Origin: Isoetes taiwanensis
Taxonomy: Eukaryota; Streptophyta; Lycopodiopsida; Isoetales; Isoetaceae
Reading direction: 5' to 3'
DNA length: 64,000 nt
Assembly: GCA_021234155.1 (NCBI GenBank)
Contig: JAJEKV010000003.1
Span: forward strand, 10,788,413 to 10,852,412
Positions 56,761 to 64,000 of this stretch are shown piece by piece. Positions within the stretch are counted from its first letter, which is position 1, and each line of letters starts with the position of its first letter. The notes under the pieces were generated by a model. The model did no database searches and was not told the DNA's origin. It saw nothing but the letters and a program-made list of their open reading frames with translations. Made by a program: the position numbers and the translations under genes.

Positions 56761-57429
56761 GAGTATGATGGCCATGATGAAGTTATGAAAAATGGATGGG
56801 ACATATTGAGGTACCGGGAAAGATATGACAGTTAAGAAAAATATGGCATATGGGCAAACTTGGAGATTGCGACAGGAATAGAAAGGATGGAGCAGAGGAT
56901 AGATAACGTATCTAGACTGATGGATTTGGTACACGGGCTGAGCAGGAAGGGGCAGACACAAATTTATGGAATTGCTAACCTTTTAGCTAAGGCTGTGCAT
57001 GAGAAGGATTTACAAGGGTTTATCCAGTTTGGTGATTTTTTACTCCTCTAAAAGAGATTATAAGCACGAGAGTGCTGCCAGAGTGGGACCATTGCAAAGG
57101 AAAACGAAAGTAATTGAGGAAATATTAGACTATGCAAATGGGGTCCAGCAAACAGTTCAGTGGGAGGTGCAAGACACCCTGATTTCTGCCTACATCGGTA
57201 ATCCATTTAAAATTCTGCTTTTAAAAATAAACTTAACGCTCTACAATCCAGTGGATTCATTGGATGCATTCGACATGAAGACGTCTGACTCCAACATATT
57301 AAAGATGAATTAGAAAATTTGACAAAAATGTCTCTGTCCAGAGCATTTACTGGACAGAGTTTCAGTCTTCATCGTTGAGTGTAACCTGCGAACAGTCACT
57401 CTTCTTCTAAAACAAAGAACCATCTCGAA
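56761..57429. other. Unassigned; short + frames only
   Basis: A + frame at 56860-57051 reads an amphipathic helical peptide (MEQRIDNVSRLMDLVHGL). I do not recognise it. It may be part of the following LINE's N-terminal region. Confidence 0.35.
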
Positions 57430-59165
57430 AGCCAATATCCAATTCTTTTTTCAAAAGTTGTATCTGGCCTTTGATCCCCAGAATTTCTCTGAGCTTTATC
57501 ATTCGGCATGGACTTCCCCGCATGTGTTCAACCCAATGTATTGAAATGAACAATCCCTCAACGACCTCTTTCTTAAAATAGGAAACTACATAGGAGTTGA
57601 GGTGTTGTCAGATCACGCCCCTCGTGTTTGGGTCCAAATTGATATCCTCAAACCTATTCCTAAATTCATTGAATAAGTGGATTATTTTGGTGTTAACAAA
57701 AAACTTAAACTTGCTTGGCAAGGTCTCTCGACTCTATGCTCTTTGTGTGGAATTCGGCTCCATGGTGGAAAAGTATGCAAAGGGCATCGGCATCGGCAGA
57801 GACTGAGACAGAGACAGAGACAGAGACATTGAAAGGGAAAGACAGAGACAACAAGTGGAAGCTGAGAAAAGTTCTATAAGAAAAACAAGATCAGAATGGA
57901 AAACAAAGGTCCAATTCCTAGAGGATGTGGTCGACAAAGTGAAGGTTTTAAACAACCCTCTTTCAAAGGGTAAGGAGGCGCTAGATCGTAATGCTTTAAT
58001 GATCACTCCTGCACATAAACATAGAGCTCAGACATTGACCATTAAAGAACCGAGTGGTCCTCCTGTCAATGACTACTCGGAATCAGATGATTCTATAGAA
58101 AAGCAAGTAAATGAAATGTTGGAGCATGAATCTTTGGAGTTAGATTCCCTCTGCCAATTCTGGAGCTTTTACAAGACCCAGCCCTTGTCAAGGACACTCA
58201 AGAGGAGATCTTATCTACCAACTGGGAGGTAATCAACTCTTTTTAGGGTGGAGGACCTGATCTTCTGAAAGAGTTAGTCCTCTTAGATCAAGTCAATGGG
58301 GACTTGGACCTGAACCACTCCCCATCCTTGCAAGATCCAAAGGAAGGGGACCCCTTCAAGATCCCATTTGTCAAATTAAATAGAAATGACCAGCTGGATG
58401 TTGGGGGAACAAATAAATTGCAGGGTAAGTTCTGGGATGAAGAGGATGAAGATGAGCCTGAACCTGAGACTTCCTTCACTCCCATGCTAGAGAAAAAGAG
58501 AAAACGAAGGTTTATACTCCCGACAGCTAGGAGTCACCAAAAGATACGAAGATAGTAACCTGGAACGTAAGGGGGATTAAGGGTCTTCTTAAAAGGAGGG
58601 CTCTTATAGCCTTGAAGGAACTGCATGCTGATGTAGTTCTAATCAGGAACACATGAAGCAACAAATCTAGATACTTGGATCATGCCTAATGGGGGCTCCA
58701 TTTGGAGCCCTGCTGATGGGATTAAGAGGATTTATACAATCTGGAAAAGGCACAACCCCCTCGGGTCTTTCATCTTGGAAAGTGAAGAAAATAGGCAGCA
58801 TCAATATTTATACCTCCATAGCTTCTGAAGAGAGAGAAGTGTAACGGATGGAGATGTTTGAATGGTTACAACAACAGAGAGGGAAAAATTGGATGTTGAG
58901 TGGTGACTTCAACAACACACCTTTGTGGAATAAAAAAGCTAGGAAATAGTTAAATATGACCGGGAATGAGAGGACACAATGGGACAAGTTGATGCAGCAA
59001 TTTGTTTATCAGGCTCCTGCATCCTCAAATACCTTCTCATGGAGCAGGAGCAATAAGTGGTTGGGCTCTGATAGAATGTACTATTTCTTAGACAAATATT
59101 ACAGCAATATTTCCATTCTAATTATAAGAACATCAAGAAAATTCCATGGCACATGCACATTCTAA
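57430..59165 (+). pseudogene. L1-type LINE: ORF1 and endonuclease start, dead
   Basis: In order on the + strand: the end of a DUF4283 domain (FFQKLYLAFDPQNF, ~57440); VWVQIDILKPIPKFIE (57629-57677) and a diverged knuckle CSLCGIRLHGGKVCKGH (57738-57788); a Glu/Lys-rich stretch with an (ACAGAG)n run; an acidic tail (58304-58555); then the apurinic-type endonuclease opening KIVTWNVRGIKGLLKRRAL (58549-58605); and later LSGDFNNTPLWNKKA (~58900). No RT follows. Frames change repeatedly. It resembles the ORF1 of the neighbouring minus-strand retroposon. Confidence 0.8.
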
Positions 59166-59275
59166 GACCAAAAGACAAGATCCGCTTGAACAAATATTAC
59201 AAGGTATTTGTCTTCACCCAATATACGATGAGATGAGTACAATGAAATCATAGTAACAAAAAAACATGCAGTGCT

Positions 59276-59720
59276 GTATTTAGACTCCGGGATGTGGTAT
59301 TTCTGGACTTTGTTTTTTATATTTCCGACCACCCATTATCAGGCATTGTATACTTCACAGTTTCAAGTCCAGAACCAATTGTTTTGGGGCATTTTTGGAT
59401 CGATTCGGCTCTATCTGAGCTGAAATCGCTTCTCCTCTTCATCAAACTAACGTTAAAGAGGCAAACATACTGATTAGAAGAGCTTTTGAAGCAGTTCAAG
59501 CCGCCCACGAAGTTGCAAGAATGCTCTGATCAAAGATCTCAGCTCTGCCGCGCAGTTTCATTCTTGATTTTTTGTCAGAAATACCATTTTTTGGGCCGGA
59601 AATACCACTTTTTTTGGCCGGAAATACCACTTTTTTGACCGAAAATACCACCTGCTGATAACGGGTGGCCAGAAATACCACTAAAAAATCCAGAAATACC
59701 ACATCCTAGACTCTAAATAC
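59276..59720. mobile_element. MITE with ~30-bp terminal inverted repeats
   Basis: Both ends read GTATTTAGA followed by GGATGTGGTATTTCTGGA after a few mismatches. Inside, GAAATACCAC words repeat about six times near the right end (59578-59704). I see no clear target duplication and no coding sequence. Confidence 0.75.
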
Positions 59721-60080
59721 GGACGTAAAAAAACATCTCTTTTTGTATTATCTACCTAGTTGTCCAATTCTTAGAGTATGGTCACATGAAGATATCAACA
59801 GCGATTCCTTCATGTCGACATGAGCATCTAAATCTGGACAGGGTCTCATGAAGATGTTAACTGCATCGGAGCTCGTTCTTCTTCCTGTTAAGAACTCGGA
59901 GTTGCCTAAGTGTCCTCATACACGTGTTGAGATCCAAAGGATTCATGTTGACATGAATCCCATGAATCCTTTCAACGGAGTAGAGAATCGGTTTGGTGGA
60001 AGAGATAGACGTCAACATAGATTCTTTCATATCAGAAAACTGCATGTGACTTTTTGTATACAGGATTGTCTGCGTGGAGG
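59721..60080. other. No gene seen
   Basis: Only short frames occur. ACATGAAGATRT-type words recur (59785, 59848). Confidence 0.45.
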
Positions 60081-60145
60081 GGATTCCGGCCTAGAAAATT
60101 GGCCGATGCGCGGATGCGCGGAGGCCAATTTTCTGGCCGGAATCC
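60081..60145. repeat. Strong hairpin, 23-bp stem
   Basis: Left arm 60081-60104 and right arm 60123-60145 pair along GGATTCCGGCC and AGAAAATTGGCC with a single bulged T. The 18-nt loop is two GATGCGCGG repeats. Confidence 0.93.
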
Positions 60146-60166
60146 TCGACACGTGGACATTGATGT

Positions 60167-61186
60167 AACGTGAAAATACGGGTGGGCCACTTTCTGCTAC
60201 TGTTCATTCATTCTCTCTCTCTTCCGGCGGAGCTTCAGCTATGGCGTCGCCGTGGCGCCACAGAGCTTGGCTAGGGCGATCGACCTATTTCTTACGTCCT
60301 CTGGAGCGGCTTGGCTGTGGCATTCTGGCGATTTAGTTTTCAAGTGGAGCGCCACTCTTTTTCGTGGTTTTTTGAGCATTTTAAGTTGATAACATTGTTC
60401 TTGAGTTTCTTGGAGCTTTCTAGGTGCAACGCCTCTGATCTTTCATGTTTTTATGGCAAGTAGTCGATTTTTTATGCTTTCTTTCTATTCTTGCCTCTAT
60501 TGTTTTGATTTTTGACATAAAAGGGTTTCTAGAGTGCTAGGACGACTTTCTTGGTGCTGTGGATGAGTTCTTGGAGCTAGCTTATGGGTATGGACGAGTT
60601 TCTTGGAGCAAAGCAAGCTTATGGTATGGCGGCCAGGTCTCTTGAACGCAAGCTTATGACTTATGGCACATGCGGCTGCGGCAGTTCTTTCTGATATCTC
60701 AACTTCGAGCTCTGTTTCTTGGAATTTTGGACTGTGTCTTGGAATATGAAAAATATCAGTTTCGAGCTCTGTTTCTTGGAATATGATATCTCTGTTTCGA
60801 ACTCTGTTTCTTGGTATATGATATCTCTGTTTCGAGCTCTGTTTCTTGGAATATGAAAAACATCAGGGATTTTTAGACTTCCGAAGCTTGGATAAGAAAG
60901 CAGAAAGGATCTCTCTTGTGATTCTATGTAATTTTCTGATAGTTTTATGAATGCAAAAGTGTTATGATTTTATCAATCTCTCTGTGTGAATCTATCCATG
61001 AGTTTGATGAATATCTGTTGATGGAGAAATTTTAACAGCAGAAATGCACGCTTAAAAAAATGCTTCAGAATGAGTGATTCCTGAAAATTTGAGTTTAAGA
61101 ATCAGTGATTTTTGGAAAGAATGTTTGCCACGTGGCAGAATACATAGGCGGATAGGGCAGAAAGTGGCCCACCCTATTTTTACGTT
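60167..61186. mobile_element. ~1.02-kb TIR element, non-coding
   Basis: The left end AACGTGAAAATACGGGTGGG and the right end (reverse complement AACGTAAAAATAGGGTGGGC) continue into a shared GGCCACTTTCTG, giving a ~29-bp TIR. The target duplication is unclear. It contains a GC-rich ATG region (60241) with a 31-codon frame, and three or four ~34-bp repeats with TTCGAGCTCTGTTTCTTGGA (60697-60860). No transposase is seen. Confidence 0.7.
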
Positions 61187-61259
61187 TTGGGTTTTTGACA
61201 TCTATTGATGGATGCCACCGTCGTCTTCATGTGACCCTTCATGTGACCCCGCCCTTAGC

Positions 61260-61389
61260 CCGAACGCAATAAAGTTACCCTGGTCATGCTGATATGGCGC
61301 AATCCTAACGGTGGGTGATTCCATCCCGTAGAATAACCCACGGTGATGATCCTGCCACGACCCATAACCACGGTAACTTTATTGCGTTC
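61260..61389. mobile_element. 130-bp foldback MITE upstream of the PPR gene
   Basis: Ends GAACGCAATAAAGTTACC (61262-61279) and its inverse (GGTAACTTTATTGCGTTC, 61372-61389) are perfect. CCCGCCCTTAGC flanks both sides (61248-61259 and 61390-61401), a ~12-bp duplication in the range of Mutator-like elements. Confidence 0.88.
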
Positions 61390-61492
61390 CCCGCCCTTAG
61401 CATACCTACTGTCTCCCTTATGTTGATCTTTAGTATTGCAGATGGTTTCACCTCCACGTCACCTTTCACTCTAGGTATTTTCTTCCCTTCTA

Positions 61493-63217
61493 ATGGTAGG
61501 CATATCAAAGATTTCTTTGCTTTCCTTCGCGTTTAACGCTATTCAAAATTTGAGCAGAAAAGAATGGTTGAATGATTTGATTAGATCAGCAGAGGACAAA
61601 CAGCGGCATGGGATCCTTTTATCCAGAGACTTGGCATACCATCTGGTGCATGAATGTATAAAACAGAATGATTTGCATCTTGGGAGGCGGTTATATTCCC
61701 TGATTATATATAGCGGCTTAGATCTTGTTGCTGTTTTTGGGGATCATTTCATTCGTCTATTTGCTGCCTGTGGAAGTTTGGAGGAAGCTACTAAAGCATT
61801 CACTAGAGTCTTAAATCCAACTCAATATACATGGACTGCAATTATTGATGGCTATCTCAAGCTTGGAGAAGAAAAGGTGGCTCTTCAAATGCGTGAAACA
61901 ATGCAGTACGAAGGTACAAAACCAGATAGATGCACATTTTTAAGCATCCTCAAAATTGTTAGTAGATTAGGTGCTTTATTGCATGGAAGACAAATACATG
62001 ATGAAATTGTTACATGTGGGCTTCAATCAGATGTTGTCATAGGTAGCGCTCTTATTGATATGTATGCTAAATGCAGGAGCTTAGAAGAAGCAGAAACTAT
62101 CTTCAGCAGATTACCCTATCAAAATGTGGTGACATGGGGGGCTATGATTTCAGGATATGCTCTGAATGAGCAAGGACCTCTTGCCATCTGTTGTTTCGAG
62201 GACATGTACTACGAAAAGAGTGTAAAGCCTAGCAAGGTGACATTTATGAGCATCTTAAAAGCATGTAACATCATTGGTGGCATACAGCAAGGTCGCAAGC
62301 TACATGAGCACATTATTGAAAGTGGGCTTGAACCTGACCTTGCTCTGGGAACTACCCTCATTGATATGTATGCTAAATCTGGCAACTTTGACGAAGCACA
62401 TAGAGTTTTAGAAAAGTTGACATACAGGGATGTGGTGGCATTTGGTGCAATAATTGGAGGTTATGCTGAGCTGAAGGAAGGTCTTCTTGCCTTAAAATTT
62501 TTCTGTGATATGAAAAGTGAGGGAATAAAACCTGACAAAATTATTTATCTAAGTACCTTGAAAGCATGTGGCAGCTTAGGCATCATAGAACATGGAAGAT
62601 TAATCCATGAGCAGATAATTCAGGAAAGGTTGCAGTTTGATAATGCTATAGAAAGTAGTTTAGTCGATATGTATGCCACATGCGGTAACATGGAAGAAGC
62701 AGGTATATTTTTTAGGCTATTGCCAAATCGAAATGTGGTTGCATGGGCTGCAATGATTGCAGGGTATGCCCAACTTGGTGATGCTAGATCGGCTGTGCAG
62801 TACTTCCAAGACATGCAATGTATTGGTCTTAAACCAGATGATATTACATTCACTAGTATCCTCACAGCATGCAATCGGACTGGTTTAGTGGATGAAGGTC
62901 GTCTGTATCTTAAACTTATGAGTGAATGTCATGGTATAAGACCAGGAGCTTTTCACATTACCTGCATGGTAGATCTTCTTGGTCGTGCTGGCTGCTTCAG
63001 AGAAGCAGAAATTTTAAGTGGACGTGGCATTGAATATGATAGTTGTTTATGGATGACCCTGCTTAGTGCTTGCAGAATACACAGCAATATGGAGTTAGGT
63101 AAACGATGTTTCCATAAACTCATTGATCTGAATTCTTGTTCTACAGCAGCCTATGTGCTCATGTTGAACCTTTATTGTAGTATAAATACAGAGAATGCTT
63201 GTCTGCAGTTAAACTAA
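61493..63217 (+). CDS. Pentatricopeptide repeat protein, PLS class, truncated E region
   Basis: An intron-free frame of 574 residues, as is usual for PPR genes. After an N-terminal part with a weak organelle-targeting look (MVGISKISLLSFAFNA), repeats run from about residue 45 to 500. They show P, L and S types, e.g. DVVIGSALIDMYAKC, NVVTWGAMISGYA, GIKPDKIIYLSTLKACG and NVVAWAAMIAGYAQLGD. The E-domain start is clear (MVDLLGRAG, LWMTLLSACRIHSNMELGK, AAYVLMLNLY). It then stops 12 residues later, so the rest of E/E+ and any DYW deaminase are missing. PLS proteins usually bind organelle transcripts for C-to-U editing, and without DYW this one would need a partner. The repeat-type signature resembles fern and lycophyte PPRs. 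Premature truncation by downstream repeats is possible. Confidence 0.92.
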   Translation: MVGISKISLLSFAFNAIQNLSRKEWLNDLIRSAEDKQRHGILLSRDLAYHLVHECIKQNDLHLGRRLYSLIIYSGLDLVAVFGDHFIRLFAACGSLEEATKAFTRVLNPTQYTWTAIIDGYLKLGEEKVALQMRETMQYEGTKPDRCTFLSILKIVSRLGALLHGRQIHDEIVTCGLQSDVVIGSALIDMYAKCRSLEEAETIFSRLPYQNVVTWGAMISGYALNEQGPLAICCFEDMYYEKSVKPSKVTFMSILKACNIIGGIQQGRKLHEHIIESGLEPDLALGTTLIDMYAKSGNFDEAHRVLEKLTYRDVVAFGAIIGGYAELKEGLLALKFFCDMKSEGIKPDKIIYLSTLKACGSLGIIEHGRLIHEQIIQERLQFDNAIESSLVDMYATCGNMEEAGIFFRLLPNRNVVAWAAMIAGYAQLGDARSAVQYFQDMQCIGLKPDDITFTSILTACNRTGLVDEGRLYLKLMSECHGIRPGAFHITCMVDLLGRAGCFREAEILSGRGIEYDSCLWMTLLSACRIHSNMELGKRCFHKLIDLNSCSTAAYVLMLNLYCSINTENACLQLN

Positions 63218-63269
63218 AGAGAAGTTGCTCCTTGACAAAGCCAGCAATTTAAATATGGAGTATACAAAC

Positions 63270-63530
63270 CTACGCAGTGAACGTACATGCCGTATGAAGG
63301 CAGCTACCTAAAGGTATTGCAGATTCACATGTATCTTCATAAAAAGGTACGTATGAAGGTACCATATCTGCTGCCTTCATATGGCATGTATACTGGTTCA
63401 TATACCAGTGAATCCGCCTTCAGATGTATCTTCACATGTATTGCCATGTGCATTCACTGCCTTTAAAAAGGTTACCATGTAAAGGTAGCAGATTCACTCG
63501 TGTACATGCCATATGAAGGCAGCTACCCTT
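63270..63530. repeat. Mixed direct/inverted repeats just after the PPR gene
   Basis: ATGAAGGCAGCTACC occurs at ~63295 and ~63513, and its inverse GCTGCCTTCATATGGCATGT lies near 63370. AGATTCAC and GTATCTTCA words also repeat. Confidence 0.75.
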
Positions 63531-63938
63531 TTTTGAATTCTTTCTCCATCTGATCAACCTTGAATGGCATACCTTTAGACAATTTACAGACCTGAGGAGG
63601 ACAGCAAACTGATCTAATGGTTTAGAACTGGACCTGCAATATGTTAAAGGCTCAAGAATTACCACGTTGTAAACAATGTGGTTTGACTGACATGAATAAT
63701 ATTATTATCTAGGTAATAAGCTCGCCCATAATTAATCCTGAACTGATGTGAAGTTTCATTGAAGGCCAGTATGAAGGGCAAAATATTGAAGCATGTTATA
63801 TATGCTGATTGATTGAAAAGGTTAATCAACCAACATAAAAATGTAATAGTGATATAAAAATAACCTAAGAACAAGAAAAATCTTTCCTACAAGAAGCCCG
63901 CATTGCGTTGATGTTCATGTGCATAGATTCAAGCCAAG
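63531..63938. other. No gene seen
   Basis: AT-rich; only short frames. Confidence 0.5.
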
Positions 63939-64000
63939 TTACTTGTTTATGTCTATGTCCTATGTGTGGAAGTTACTTGTTTATGTTTATGTCCTATGTG
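63939..64000. repeat. ~33-bp tandem duplication at the window edge
   Basis: GTTACTTGTTTATGTYTATG plus TCCTATGTG occurs twice and runs to the end of the window, so more copies may follow. Confidence 0.85.

Overview
The window is nuclear DNA from a plant, most likely a seed-free vascular plant such as a fern. Supporting signs are a PLS-class PPR gene, a BURP-domain gene, a hevein-like chitin-binding gene, plant-type splice sites and plant LTR elements with Met-tRNA primer sites. A diverged beta-class N4/N6 DNA methyltransferase also fits, since from memory such genes persist in land plants with motile sperm. The species assignment is inference. The region is gene-poor and is dominated by nested, mostly dead transposable elements.

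Layout. 1-1743: AT-rich, no gene. 1744-8973: a short-LTR, copia-like element (Met-tRNA PBS). It hosts a 2.9-kb LARD-like element with a 5-bp TSD, a ~10-copy minisatellite and a GC-rich dead LINE. 8974-18142: low-copy repeats, copia scraps and two weak gene models. 18143-30606: a Tat-like Ty3/gypsy element. Its pol is split by a 3.3-kb insertion (with a CACTA element and a captured dioxygenase exon) and by a young Ty1/copia element that itself carries a 233-bp MITE. 30607-33312: no gene. 33313-34455: BURP gene, whose 3' flank is duplicated 25 kb away at 9501-10754. 36296-36565: hevein-like peptide gene with a LINE 3' tail abutting its start.

36566-43271: repeats, including an exact 180-bp duplication and a LINE 3' hairpin. 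43272-44470 (-): methyltransferase-like gene remnant, followed by a small two-exon model on the other strand. 46985-49200: a non-autonomous Helitron that is almost entirely a ~1.95-kb polypurine/polypyrimidine tract. 49224-56760: a dead LINE ORF2 split by a 6.55-kb TSD-flanked retroposon. That retroposon has an ORF1-like region, an array of near-perfect hairpins and a 470-bp TRIM. 57430-59165: ORF1 and endonuclease part of another LINE. 59276-61389: three TIR elements. 61493-63217: PPR gene.

The three best host genes are unrelated in function: BURP (cell wall/extracellular), hevein-like (secreted, chitin-binding) and PPR (organelle RNA processing). Nothing suggests that they act as a cluster. 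The most unusual content is in the mobile elements: an RNase H domain placed before RT in the gypsy element, the polypurine Helitron, the hairpin array and the methyltransferase remnant.
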